From contig NZ_CP046509.1 of the NCBI RefSeq assembly GCF_009738185.1, positions 3,971,501 to 4,035,500 of the forward strand: a DNA stretch of 64,000 bases, written 5' to 3'. The position numbers and the translations under genes are program-made. Of the stretch, positions 27,216 through 36,556 are shown one piece after another. The DNA comes from Erwinia sorbitola (GTDB lineage Bacteria; Pseudomonadota; Gammaproteobacteria; Enterobacterales; Enterobacteriaceae). The notes under the pieces are model-generated. The model was not told the origin of the DNA, did not search any database, and saw only the letters and a list, made by a program, of their open reading frames with translations. The stretch's first letter is position 1. Each line of letters starts with the position of its first letter.

Positions 27216-28919
27216 TCAGTATTGCCAGCTCAGGTTGAAACCGAGGGATACCGGGCTGGTGCGAAAACCGTCCGGTTTAGAGAACGGCACCCCCGCAAAC
27301 AGGTCGTAACCGGTATTAAACGCGTTACCTCGCAGGCCGATAACTCCCCCCGCCAGATGGCGGCCGACCTGATAATCAATCCCGCCCTTCACTTCGCCAT
27401 AGTCAGCGCCGAGGTAGAGCTCCTGATTAGGCAGCGGGGTGCTCCAGGCAATGTCGTTGCGGACAAACCAGCCCTCATCACCATTAAGCGTGTATTCGCC
27501 GTCGAAACCGCGCACTGTCCAGCGGTTACCGATAGACATCTGATCCTGCGGCGTCAGCGGAGAGTGGGTCATCTGGCGCTGGAACTGCCCGTTATAACGG
27601 AATGACTGCCCCCACATCTGGAAAGGAGCATCCAGCTGCAGGGAAAGCTGAATAATTTTCGCCAGCCCGGTGCCTTCGCCAAAACTCTCTTCCGGCGCGG
27701 GTTCCGCACCGAACCAGCGAGTACCGCGCTGATAGCTCACCCCGGCATCCAGAGTGGCCGGGCCGATATAGTGACGATGCTGTAAACCCAGGCGCCATGC
27801 AGCGGTCTGCCGGTGCTGTTGCAGGATCTCTGTATCATTGATGTAGTTGCTGGACTCGCGCGTCATCACCTCATAGGTAAAGGAGGTTTTCTGACTGCCG
27901 CTGCGGTGCAGTACGCGCCCGAGCTGCCAGTTCACGCTTTTGGTTTTACCGCTGTAGCTATAGTCGAAACCCGTACCCTGCCCGGACTGGCGGAAATCGT
28001 AATCGCTGAAGGTCACGCCGGTGTTCCAGTAACCGAAAGGCACGGAGTAGTGAATCAGGGTGTTTTTGCTGTTCTTATCGCCCTTCTGCTGTAAATCGCC
28101 GCCGGCAGAGACGTAAAACATATCGCTAAGTGATAAAGGGTTGTCGATGTAGAGGGTCAGTCCCCCCTGATAGCGCCCGGTGCTTTTACTGCCTGAGTCA
28201 TCAAGGTTGGCACCCAGCCGCCAGTGACGCGACTGCTTCCAGCTGACGTTGATATCGCTTTCGCCAGGCTCTTCACCGGGCACAATCTGCATATCCGCCT
28301 GCACCGTCGGCAAGCGCTGTAGGTTTTCCAGCCCCTGCTCGATATCACGCAGATCCAGCAGCTCCCCTGAACGGGCAGGCAGTGCGGTATAGAGCTGAAT
28401 ATAGCGGTCGCTATCTGGCGTCAGGCGTACATTGCGCACCCTGCCCGGCACCAGCAACAGTTTCAGACTACCGCTGTTAAGATCCTGCGGCGGTGCCAGC
28501 ACGCGGGCGGTGACATAACCGTGGTCGACCAGGCGGTTCTGCAAGGCACTCATCAGCAGATTGATACCTTTTCCGCCCAGGCACTGCCCCTTTGCCTCAT
28601 CGGCCAGCTTTTGCAGCGGCATCCACTGTGGAAACGCCTCTCTCCCCTGTAACTCAATCTGTTGCAGGGCAAAACAGGGCTGTTCCGCAGGGAACTGGAT
28701 ATGGCTAAAGAAACTTCCCGGGGGCTGTAAACGTACGTCTGGTGTTGGCGGAGCCAGCTGACGTTCAATTGCGCGCTGACGCTCCTGCTGGTTAATTAAT
28801 TGCTGATCGCCAGGCGTGGCTGCGGCCACATTACCTGTGTGAAATAAACTGATAATAATGGCCAAACTGCTGAGACGAGCAGGAGTTATCCCGTCTTTTT
28901 CAGACGCAATCCGTAGCAT
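27216..28919 (-). CDS. cdiB: Two-partner secretion outer-membrane transporter CdiB (TpsB)
   Basis: 567-aa Omp85-type transporter. A signal peptide (cleavage near VAAA-TP) is followed by an N-terminal plug helix (QQERQRAIERQLAPPTPDVRL), POTRA domains (CFALQQIELQGREAF ... VTARVLAPPQDLNSGSLKLLLVPGRV) and a 16-strand barrel ending LGFNLSWQY with a terminal aromatic. VRGFDGE is the conserved VRGF/Y loop-6 motif. ATG at 28919 has AGGG about 8 nt upstream. It is the first gene of the CDI operon and exports CdiA. Confidence 0.92.
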   Translation of the reverse strand: MLRIASEKDGITPARLSSLAIIISLFHTGNVAAATPGDQQLINQQERQRAIERQLAPPTPDVRLQPPGSFFSHIQFPAEQPCFALQQIELQGREAFPQWMPLQKLADEAKGQCLGGKGINLLMSALQNRLVDHGYVTARVLAPPQDLNSGSLKLLLVPGRVRNVRLTPDSDRYIQLYTALPARSGELLDLRDIEQGLENLQRLPTVQADMQIVPGEEPGESDINVSWKQSRHWRLGANLDDSGSKSTGRYQGGLTLYIDNPLSLSDMFYVSAGGDLQQKGDKNSKNTLIHYSVPFGYWNTGVTFSDYDFRQSGQGTGFDYSYSGKTKSVNWQLGRVLHRSGSQKTSFTYEVMTRESSNYINDTEILQQHRQTAAWRLGLQHRHYIGPATLDAGVSYQRGTRWFGAEPAPEESFGEGTGLAKIIQLSLQLDAPFQMWGQSFRYNGQFQRQMTHSPLTPQDQMSIGNRWTVRGFDGEYTLNGDEGWFVRNDIAWSTPLPNQELYLGADYGEVKGGIDYQVGRHLAGGVIGLRGNAFNTGYDLFAGVPFSKPDGFRTSPVSLGFNLSWQY

Positions 28920-29340
28920 AGTGATGCCCTGAGCAAGGTTTATTATTTATATGATGTTGATGCCAGGTACTTTAACGATTTCTTACCCAGGATTGTTCCT
29001 AAACTTACACAACGCTTACAATTCAGTGACGATTTAAACGACAGAAATATCAGGAAAATCCTAATATTTAACATTTATAAATAAGATAAAATTTATATAT
29101 ATCAAATAGATAAATACACATTAAGGAAAAACACATAAAGAGACATAAGTCAAATTCACATCTTTGAATTAACTGGAAACAAGTAGAAATCGTTAAGATA
29201 AAACCTAGGTTATATAGAGACTGCTGGCCCGGAAAAGCAGGTGATATCCAACGAAAATAAACTCTGCAAGGTTATTACTTTTACCTCTGCCAATAATTTA
29301 AAGTACACTCCCGCCGGGTATTTCTGCTGAAAGAAAAGGC
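28920..29340. other. AT-rich divergent control region of the CDI operon and DUF2946 gene
   Basis: 421 bp without a gene. The segment 28980-29210 is strongly AT-rich compared with its flanks (for example TAAATAAGATAAAATTTATA), as expected for an H-NS-silenced promoter of a surface toxin locus. I see no clear operator palindrome and no Fur box here. Confidence 0.6.
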
Positions 29341-29784
29341 GTGTCACTGATCTCATTCTCTATCACCCGTAGTCGCCTTGCCGCCTGGCTAGGTCTGCTG
29401 GCGATACTGCTGCTGTTTATTGCTCCGGTGATCTCAAAATCACTGGCGCAGGCGCGTGGCAGCGATAGCATGATGATGCATCATGGGATGATGATGGAGA
29501 TGTCTGACATGCCAGATATGCCAGATATGTCACCTCCGCCCGGTGCTGCTGTTCCTCAGGAACATCATCCGATGTCGATGATGGATGACAATGCCTGCGG
29601 CTACTGTGTACTGCTGGCGCATCTGCCCCTTGACCTGCTGACGCTGCCGCAGCTGTGGTGGTCGTTACAGGCCGCAGCCCTGCCGGATGTGCCGCTGTTT
29701 CAGCCCGTCGTTGCCCGTTTTGTTCCGCGTTTCTTTCATCCCCGCGCCCCGCCGCCCGCCATGGTTTCACGTTCAGTCAGTTAA
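29341..29784 (+). CDS. DUF2946-like Met/His-rich exported protein
   Basis: 147-aa protein from a GTG start. An N-terminal hydrophobic anchor (WLGLLAILLLFIAPVISKSLA) is followed by a Met/His-rich stretch (MMMHHGMMMEMSDMPDM) and then CGYC, the Cys-x2-Cys seen in DUF2946 proteins, plus a hydrophobic C-terminal segment. The Met/His clusters suggest copper or another soft metal binding in the periplasm; this is inference. It is 65 bp upstream of a PepSY protein, a common pairing. Confidence 0.7.
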   Translation: MSLISFSITRSRLAAWLGLLAILLLFIAPVISKSLAQARGSDSMMMHHGMMMEMSDMPDMPDMSPPPGAAVPQEHHPMSMMDDNACGYCVLLAHLPLDLLTLPQLWWSLQAAALPDVPLFQPVVARFVPRFFHPRAPPPAMVSRSVS

Positions 29785-29849
29785 CGTTGAGATGTGGGAA
29801 AGCCCGCATTCCCTGTGAATGCCTGTAAAACAGGCAGATGGAAGAGACT

Positions 29850-31262
29850 ATGTCAGAAAATATCCGGCACGCGGCCACGCACGCCACCCGCACCCGTAGT
29901 ACGCTGATCCCGCTGCTGCGTCGCCTGCATTTCTATATCGGGCTGTTTATTGCACCGTTTATCTTTGTTGCGGCGCTGACCGGCACGCTGTATGTGCTCA
30001 CCCCTCAGCTGGAAAATACACTCTATCACTCCCAGTTATTCACCGCGTCAACCGGGGAAGATCGCCCGCTTTCGGAGCAAATTGCTACTGCAACTGCCAT
30101 TATGGGCCATGAAACTCATATCGCTGCCGTGCGCCCTGCTCCTCATTCTGGTGAAACCACCCGCGTGATGTTTTCCGCAGCCGATCTCGGCCCATCGGAA
30201 AGCCGGGCAGTATTTATTGACCCGAAAACCCTTGAGATCCGCGGCGCGCTGACGGTATACGGCACCAGCGGGGTGCTGCCACTGCGTACCTGGCTGGACT
30301 ATCTGCACCGCAGCCTGCTGCTGGGCGATTTCGGCCGCAACTACAGTGAGCTGGCGGCGAGCTGGTTATGGATTGCAGCACTTGGCGGTGTCGTACTCTG
30401 GGCCACCAGCCGTACACCGCGCCGTAAAACGTTACGGGCCAAACCCACGCCCGCCCAGCGCCTGGCCGGTCAGCGTCACTGGCACACCACGCTCGGCCTG
30501 CTGCTGTTGCTGGGTCTGATATTCTTCTCCGCCACCGGACTGACCTGGTCGCGCTGGGCGGGGGATAATATCTCCCTGCTGCGCAGCCATTTTGGCTGGA
30601 TGACTCCCTCGGTGAACACCGCGCTGCATCCCGCATCAGCGATGGCAATGGATATGCCGCTGGATGAACACGCGGAGCATAAGGGCCATATGATGATGGC
30701 TCATGACGCGGTACCGGCGGCGGTCAGCCCGGCACAGTTTGATGCGGTACTGCAAGCGGCGCGGGCTGCCGGGATTGATGCGGCGAAGCTGGAGATCCGA
30801 CCATCATATCGGGCAGATAAAGCCTGGACAGTAAATGAGATCGACCGCAGCTGGCCGACTCAGGTCGATAGCGTAGCGGTTGATCCGCAGAGTAACGCGG
30901 TGATCGATAAAGTAGAGTTCGCCAACTTCGGCATGCTGGCAAAGCTGACGCGCTGGGGGGTGGATGCGCATATGGGGGTGCTGTTCGGCGTGGCGAATCA
31001 GCTGGTGCTGGCACTATTCGGTTCCGGGCTGTGCGTGATGATTGTGTTCGGTTATCGCATGTGGTGGCTGCGTCGCCCGCAGAAAGGACAGGTTTCGCCG
31101 CTGGATACGCTGATGGGCTGCTGGCAACCGCTATCAATCAGCGCTCGTTTTCTGCTGCTGACACTCACGCTGATTGCCGCAGTTTGTTTACCGGTGATGG
31201 GATTGAGTTTGCTGATGTTGCTGGGAGTGGATCTGTGGAGATGGCGGAAAGCGATTAGCTGA
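29850..31262 (+). CDS. PepSY-domain membrane protein (PepSY_TM)
   Basis: 470-aa inner-membrane protein. Membrane segments are visible near residues 25-48 (FYIGLFIAPFIFVAALTGTLYV), 170-190, 210-232, about 380-400 and 435-465, with periplasmic PepSY regions between. A Met/His-rich loop (MAMDMPLDEHAEHKGHMMMAHD) echoes the upstream gene. The family (PiuB-like) is linked to iron or siderophore-associated reduction at the inner membrane. ATG at 29850 with GGAAGAG upstream is preferred over ATG 29838, which overlaps that ribosome site. Confidence 0.83.
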   Translation: MSENIRHAATHATRTRSTLIPLLRRLHFYIGLFIAPFIFVAALTGTLYVLTPQLENTLYHSQLFTASTGEDRPLSEQIATATAIMGHETHIAAVRPAPHSGETTRVMFSAADLGPSESRAVFIDPKTLEIRGALTVYGTSGVLPLRTWLDYLHRSLLLGDFGRNYSELAASWLWIAALGGVVLWATSRTPRRKTLRAKPTPAQRLAGQRHWHTTLGLLLLLGLIFFSATGLTWSRWAGDNISLLRSHFGWMTPSVNTALHPASAMAMDMPLDEHAEHKGHMMMAHDAVPAAVSPAQFDAVLQAARAAGIDAAKLEIRPSYRADKAWTVNEIDRSWPTQVDSVAVDPQSNAVIDKVEFANFGMLAKLTRWGVDAHMGVLFGVANQLVLALFGSGLCVMIVFGYRMWWLRRPQKGQVSPLDTLMGCWQPLSISARFLLLTLTLIAAVCLPVMGLSLLMLLGVDLWRWRKAIS

Positions 31263-31321
31263 GTTTTGCGGCCAGGATCAGCCCAAAAGCGCAGGAATTC
31301 GGATTAATGTCAGCCGCAGGG

Positions 31322-31890
31322 ATCAGGACGAGGCGTGCCTGACCCATCGGTGCAGGACGAGGCGTGCCTCGCCCCTACGAAACCGGATGGATATCTGTTG
31401 TAGGGGTCAGGCATGCCTGACCCTGCGAAAGCGGATGGATATCTGTCGTAGGGGTCAGGCATGCCTGACCCGTCAGTGCAGGACGAGGCATGCCTCGCCC
31501 CTACGAAACCGGACGGGTATCTGTTGCAGGGGTCAGGCACGCCTGACCCTGCGAAAGCGGATGGATATCTGTCGTAGGGGTCAGGCATGCCTGACCCGTC
31601 AGTGCAGGACGAGGCGTGCCTCGCCCCTACGAAACCGGATGAGTGTCTGTTGTAGGGGTCAGGCATGCCTGACCCGTCGGTGCAGGACGAGGCATGCCTC
31701 GCCCCTACGAAACCGGACGGGTATCTGTTGTAGGGGTCAGGCATGCCTGACCCTGCGAAAGCGGATGGATATCTGTCGTAGGGGTCAGGCACGCCTGACC
31801 CGTCAGTGCAGGACGAGGCGTGCCTCGCCCCTACAAAAGCGGATGGATATCTGTCGTAGGGGTCAGGCACGCCTGACCCGCAGGTTCAAA
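31322..31890. repeat. Large array of alternating GC-rich palindromes
   Basis: About 570 bp with roughly a dozen palindromes of two types. Type A is GGGTCAGGCATGCCTGACCC (CAC/CAT variants); type B is GACGAGGCATGCCTCGCCCC. They are joined by conserved spacers containing GGATGGATATCTGT(C/T)GTAG or GTCAGTGCAG. The order A-A-B repeats about every 150-180 bp. The leftmost palindrome (GACGAGGCGTGCCTGACCC near 31328) has a B left arm and an A right arm. The array sits between the convergent PepSY and nucleoside hydrolase genes. Long ORFs through it on both strands are repeat artefacts. Confidence 0.9.
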
Positions 31891-31902
31891 GGGCAGCGGC
31901 CC

Positions 31903-32886
31903 CTACAATGGCTTCGCCAGATAATGTTCCAGCATCCCCAACAACAGCTGATTATCCACCGTCTGCAACACATGCACCAACCCGCCCTGCGGCTCACCAA
32001 TGCCCACATCGACACGTAGCGGCTGGCGGAAACGCCATGACTTGCCGCGCGTCATCCCCGGCCGCAGCTCTACATCAACAAAATAATCCGCCGCCGTGCC
32101 CACCCGCTGGTTAAGCAGCCATGCCACCACCAGCGCATCGTGGATCCAGCTACCTGGCAGATGGCGCGTCTGAATCGAATAATCAATCCAGGGACGCAGC
32201 GTCTCAGTTACAAAACGTGCCAGCGGCGTATCTATTTGCGCAATACGGTTAAGATTTTGATGGGTCATCAGCGTCTGGCTGGTAACATCCATCGGCACCA
32301 GCGTGATGTTCGCACCGCTGGTCAGCACCTGATGCGCCGCCTCGGGATCGATACCGAAATTGGTGTCTTTAATAAAATCATCCAGCGCAAACACACCGCC
32401 CATAATGGCGATCTCCTGCACCGCATCGGCCATCTCCGGATAGCGTTCCAGCGCCAGCGCGACGTTGGTTAATGGGCCAATCGCCACCAGAGTAATCTTT
32501 CCCGGATTAGCGCAGATCAGCTGCCCTATCGCATCTGCGGCTTCAACCGCTGGGGGAGTAAATGAGTGCGGCTGACGCACGCCGCGCCACAGATGTCCCA
32601 GCTGATTGCTGTGTACACGCTCATCCAATGCCTGACGCCATGGCCCGGCGGGTTCGCACAGCGCGGCATCAGCCCCTTTCACTACGTCTACCGGTTGCCC
32701 GATACGATCCATCAAATCTTTCACTACGCTGTATCCCACATGACTTGGGGTATTCCCCGCAACCGTGGTGATCAGCTCCAGCGAAATTTCCGGCGCAGCC
32801 AGCGCCAGAGCAATAGCTAACCCGTCATCGACGTTAGCACCCGCAATACCATTCCCCGGATCACAATCAATAATTAATCTTTTCAT
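31903..32886 (-). CDS. Nucleoside hydrolase (IunH/Rih family)
   Basis: 327-aa ribonucleoside hydrolase cleaving the N-glycosidic bond. The calcium motif starts IIDCDPGNGIAGANVDDGLA (Asp7, Asp9, Asp20, Asp21). It is stretched compared with the usual DPGxDDA, as in a subgroup of the family. A second ligand region is in WIHDALVVAWLL, with VTTVAGN and AIMGGVF also conserved. It overlaps the LacI gene by 4 bp (ATGA), indicating one operon with the regulator and the upstream MFS carrier. Which nucleoside is used cannot be read from the sequence. Confidence 0.88.
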   Translation of the reverse strand: MKRLIIDCDPGNGIAGANVDDGLAIALALAAPEISLELITTVAGNTPSHVGYSVVKDLMDRIGQPVDVVKGADAALCEPAGPWRQALDERVHSNQLGHLWRGVRQPHSFTPPAVEAADAIGQLICANPGKITLVAIGPLTNVALALERYPEMADAVQEIAIMGGVFALDDFIKDTNFGIDPEAAHQVLTSGANITLVPMDVTSQTLMTHQNLNRIAQIDTPLARFVTETLRPWIDYSIQTRHLPGSWIHDALVVAWLLNQRVGTAADYFVDVELRPGMTRGKSWRFRQPLRVDVGIGEPQGGLVHVLQTVDNQLLLGMLEHYLAKPL

Positions 32887-33920
32887 ATTGTTATCTTATT
32901 ATCGGCCAGCTCACAGCCGCAGGATTCACCAAGTTCAAGATGATGAGAGAACTCACTGAGCATGCTCTCACCTTTCCACGCCGCCAGCATTTTTATGGCA
33001 GTTTTTGCCATCTCATGCACCGGCTGACGAACGGTAGTCAGTGAAGGCACGTGATAAGCAGATTGATCGGTGCCGTTAAAACAGACCAGCGCCAGCTGAT
33101 CCGGCACGCGGATTTGGTGTTCAGACAGGGCACGGATGCAACCAATAGCCTGCGCTTCGTTGGAAGTAAACAGCGCCCGCGGACGCGTCGATCCCTGCAT
33201 CATGCGCTGTGCCGCCTGATAACCACCATCGCGGGTGTAAGTGGTATGGAAGATCCACTCAGGGCGCTCTTCCACACCAAATTCCGCTAGCGCATCACGC
33301 CATCCGAGCAGACGATCCTGTGTATTCAGCATCTCCGGCGGGCCGCAGAAAATGCCCACTTCCTGATAGCCGTGACTCAACAGATGAGCGGTGACCTGAC
33401 GCGATGCTGCGCGTTCATCAACGCGTATTACATTTACCTGCAATGAGGGATCAACCCGATCCAGCATCACAAAAGGGGTGCCGCTGGATTGCAGCACATC
33501 AATATAGGGGTGACGATCGACGCTGATATAGAACAGGCCGTTCACCTGCTGACTCAGCAGATTGTTGATCAGCTGCAACTCGCGTTTACGGCTGTCGCCA
33601 GCATCGCCCAGCAGCATTACCATATCGTTTGCCAGCGCCTGCTGTTGCAGCTCATGAGCCAGCGAAGCAATAAACGCGTTACCAATATTCGGCACCACCA
33701 GCCCGTAGGTTCGCGTGGTGCCGGAAGCCAGCGCACGAGCCACGCTATTCGGGCGATAACCGGTGCTTTTAATCGCGGCAAGTACGCGCTCACGGGTCGC
33801 TGGTGCCACCGGACGCGGCCCGTTATTCACGACGTAGCTCACTACCGCCACCGAGGTTCCGGCTGCCTTTGCTACATCAGCACGAGTAGCACGATGATGA
33901 ATCTGTTTTGCCACAGGCAC
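32883..33920 (-). CDS. LacI-family transcriptional regulator
   Basis: 345-aa repressor with an N-terminal HTH and hinge (TRADVAKAAGTSVAVVSYVVNNG, residues about 12-34, then RVLAAIKSTGYRPNSVARAL) and a periplasmic-binding-like sensor domain. It probably responds to a nucleoside or its product and controls the MFS/hydrolase operon. The start is ambiguous between GTG 33920 and GTG 33914; the latter has AAGGA at a better distance. A matching LacI-type palindrome lies at 35696-35713. Confidence 0.85.
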   Translation of the reverse strand: MPVAKQIHHRATRADVAKAAGTSVAVVSYVVNNGPRPVAPATRERVLAAIKSTGYRPNSVARALASGTTRTYGLVVPNIGNAFIASLAHELQQQALANDMVMLLGDAGDSRKRELQLINNLLSQQVNGLFYISVDRHPYIDVLQSSGTPFVMLDRVDPSLQVNVIRVDERAASRQVTAHLLSHGYQEVGIFCGPPEMLNTQDRLLGWRDALAEFGVEERPEWIFHTTYTRDGGYQAAQRMMQGSTRPRALFTSNEAQAIGCIRALSEHQIRVPDQLALVCFNGTDQSAYHVPSLTTVRQPVHEMAKTAIKMLAAWKGESMLSEFSHHLELGESCGCELADNKITI

Positions 33921-34038
33921 TCTTCCTTACAGATACACAGAGTCAGGCCGGATAAATCCGGCCCGTGAGTCCCTTAAAATGTCTATCCAGCGAAATAATC
34001 GTGCCAAACACCACACTATTTAACGCTGCCTTCCATGG

Positions 34039-35433
34039 TTAAATCGCATCTTCCGGTGCGTTAAGATCGCGGCCTCGCGTTTCCGGTGCCACAAAAGTAG
34101 TGAAGAAACCGATACCCGCCATTACCGCAAAGTAAGTGGCAATAGGCCACCAGTGACCGGTCCAGGCCAGGAGCGCAGATGCCACTAGCGGGGCAGTGCC
34201 ACCGGAAAGAATTGACCCCAGCTCTTTCGCTGTCGCCATTTTGGTGTAGCGGTGGTGAACGCCAAACAGCTCCACCCCCCATGCCGCCTGTACGCCGAAA
34301 ATGCCCAGCGATGCCAGGCCCATACCTGTCACTATAGTCGCAATCACGATCGCCGGTTCACGCGAGTCCAGCAGCATAAAGGCCGGGAAAGCGTAGAGGA
34401 TCAGCAGCAGACAGAAGACACGATAGGTAATACGGCGACCAAAGCGATCCGACAGCCAGCCGGCCAGCGGGATAATCAGGAAGCCAAGTAGCGAAGCGAT
34501 AAACACTGCGGTGGTAGCCACCGATTTATCCACCGCCAGCACTTTCACTACGTAGCCGATAATAAAGCCCTGAGCAAGATAGGACGGGCCGTTTTCGCCA
34601 ATGCGCAGGCCGACCATCGTCAGGAAGGCACGGCTGCGTCTCCAGAATCCACGGCTATCTGCTACCGCTGGCGCAGCGGCCAGAACCTGCTGGCGCTCGG
34701 CCTCAAGCTCGGCTTTTTTGCGCTCAAATACCGGGGTTTCACGCAGGTTACGACGGATCCACAGCGCTGCCAGCGCAATCAGCGAGCTGCACAGGAACGG
34801 GATACGCCAGCCCCACTCTTGCAGGGATTGCTGATCCATCTGCACTACTGCCAGCCAGACCAGCGAGGCCAGCAGCGTACCGCTGTTGGAGCCGAGGGCA
34901 ATAATCGAGGAGACCAGACCGCGCCGCTGTGCCGGTGCATATTCGCCCAGCATCACCGTACCGCCGGAGAGTTCTGCTCCCGCCCCAAAGCCCTGGCTAA
35001 AGCGCAGCACCACCAGACATGCCGGTGCCCAGAGGCCAATTGAGGCATAGCTGGGGATAAGACCAATAAGAGTGGTGGATGCGCCCATCAGGATGATGGT
35101 GGAGACCATGACGACTTTTCGACCTTTACGATCGCCAAGCCAGCCAAAGAAGAGTGCACCAATCGGGCGGGCAATAAAGCCAACCGACCAGGTTGCAAAA
35201 GTAGAGAGTAGTGCCATTGCCGGGGTGGCTTCGGGGAAGAATACATCACCGAAAATAATTCCGGCAGCCAGACCATATAAGGCGAAATCGGCGTATTCCA
35301 TCGCCGTGCCAAGCCAGCACGAGAAAGTTGCACGCCAAAAATCCTTGCGCCCTTCCGGTGTCGCTAAACGTTCATCTGCCGCCGAACTGGACGGCATTGC
35401 AATATCCTGTGCAACGCTTTGAGGTGTAGACAT
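34039..35433 (-). CDS. MFS transporter of the metabolite:H+ symporter family
   Basis: 464-aa MHS-type carrier (ShiA/ProP/KgtP relatives). RATFSCWLGTAMEYADFALYG at the start, GWLGDRKGRKVVM after helix 2, RFSQGFGAGAELSGG in helix 4 and WLSDRFGRR after helix 8 are the family motifs. It precedes a LacI regulator and a nucleoside hydrolase on the same strand, so it may import the hydrolase substrate; this is inference. ATG at 35433 is used; an in-frame extension to 35484 lacks family similarity. Confidence 0.83.
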   Translation of the reverse strand: MSTPQSVAQDIAMPSSSAADERLATPEGRKDFWRATFSCWLGTAMEYADFALYGLAAGIIFGDVFFPEATPAMALLSTFATWSVGFIARPIGALFFGWLGDRKGRKVVMVSTIILMGASTTLIGLIPSYASIGLWAPACLVVLRFSQGFGAGAELSGGTVMLGEYAPAQRRGLVSSIIALGSNSGTLLASLVWLAVVQMDQQSLQEWGWRIPFLCSSLIALAALWIRRNLRETPVFERKKAELEAERQQVLAAAPAVADSRGFWRRSRAFLTMVGLRIGENGPSYLAQGFIIGYVVKVLAVDKSVATTAVFIASLLGFLIIPLAGWLSDRFGRRITYRVFCLLLILYAFPAFMLLDSREPAIVIATIVTGMGLASLGIFGVQAAWGVELFGVHHRYTKMATAKELGSILSGGTAPLVASALLAWTGHWWPIATYFAVMAGIGFFTTFVAPETRGRDLNAPEDAI

Positions 35434-36001
35434 GAAAAAAAATCCCTGAGGTGAGGAGTTTGTTCGGTACCGTCCCTGGCACACACTCCTCCTGCGGAGG
35501 AAAATTCGCCAGTGAAGATGCCGTGTTAAAAAGCCATGACGAAAGGTCGGTATGAGGTTCCCTGGTGTTGGAACGCATCTTCGCTTTGCGCCGACGGTCT
35601 AAAATTGACCAATCGTATAAGTAACGCGAAACAAAGTTGACCTTCACGTAGCTGCTAACCATCAAGCACCGTGAATTTTCACTACGCAGCTATTGTATCT
35701 ACGCGTGTAGATAAATCAAGGTGACTATATTGCATTAGTTAGATTTTCTTGACATTCAATGCTGCTAACGCCTCAGAAAACCAAATAAAATCAACAAAAT
35801 AAATCGTTTAAAAAACATGCATTTTTTTCAATCGTCAATATCTGAGAAACACTTAAGACAAATAAGCAGCGCCCCCTATCCCGACTCCGATGTTTTAGCC
35901 CCTGCATATTGCGAAGAGATGACAGACTGAAAGTTTATGGCCGGTTTGTATTTGCCAGACGGGCTGGTTAAGCTGAAAACTATCTTACCAGGCGGAATAA
36001 A
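35434..36001. other. Control region between MFS gene and histidine phosphatase
   Basis: 568 bp with no gene. It holds one strong palindrome (35696-35713, listed separately) and an AT-rich stretch at 35700-35870. No terminator or other operator was recognised. Confidence 0.5.
35696..35713. promoter_or_regulatory. LacI-type operator candidate
   Basis: TATCTACGCGTGTAGATA: the two 9-bp halves match at 8 positions and meet at a central CpG, the hallmark of LacI-family operators. It lies 263 bp upstream of the MFS start, whose operon encodes a LacI regulator. Confidence 0.6.
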
Positions 36002-36556
36002 ATGACGATTACACTAATGCGCCACGGCAAACCAGACCACTATCTGCCCGGTCGCCGTTCTGCGCTGGCAATGGCGGAATGGTGTGAGGCTTACGACCTG
36101 GCTGAAATCTGCGATCTGCCGCCGGAGCGCAGCCTGCGGCTGGCCGCCGATGCTGACATAATTGTGACCAGCACACTGCCACGTGCCCTCTCCTCGCTGG
36201 CGAAACTCGGCCAATCCGCCAGCCATGTAGATGCAATCTATCGCGAAGCGGCGCTGCCGGTGATGCCGCTGGCGTTCCCCGCCCTGCCCCCGCTGCTGTG
36301 GCTGCCACTACTGCGGGCGATGTGGTTATTTGGCTACAAAGGGCAGGTTGAGTCTTACGCCCAGGCAAAACAGCGGGCTATTATGGCCGCTGAACAGCTG
36401 ATCCAGCTCTCAGCCAAAGGTAATGTGTTGCTGGTCGGGCACGGTATTATGAATAAGCTGATTGCGCGCAGGCTACGCCATCTGGGATGGCTGGGAGAGA
36501 AGCACGCCAGCAGCCGCTACTGGAGCAGCGCCATTTATCATCCCCCGGTTATTTAA
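36002..36556 (+). CDS. Histidine phosphatase family protein
   Basis: 184-aa phosphoglycerate-mutase-like protein. LMRHGKPD (Arg7-His8-Gly9) supplies the phosphorylated His, an Arg in STLPRALSS the second pocket residue, and LLVGHGIMN the C-terminal His. A hydrophobic stretch (PALPPLLWLPLLRAMWLFGY) may associate with the membrane. The substrate is unknown. Confidence 0.82.
   Translation: MTITLMRHGKPDHYLPGRRSALAMAEWCEAYDLAEICDLPPERSLRLAADADIIVTSTLPRALSSLAKLGQSASHVDAIYREAALPVMPLAFPALPPLLWLPLLRAMWLFGYKGQVESYAQAKQRAIMAAEQLIQLSAKGNVLLVGHGIMNKLIARRLRHLGWLGEKHASSRYWSSAIYHPPVI

Noticed and set aside
31310..32019. Long ORFs (186 aa minus, 210 aa plus) through the palindrome array with repeated CRRGQACLTRQ / ARHASSCTDGSG peptides
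   Set aside because: They are open on both strands only because the repeats lack stops. The peptides simply translate the palindromes and spacers, and there is no ribosome site or family resemblance.
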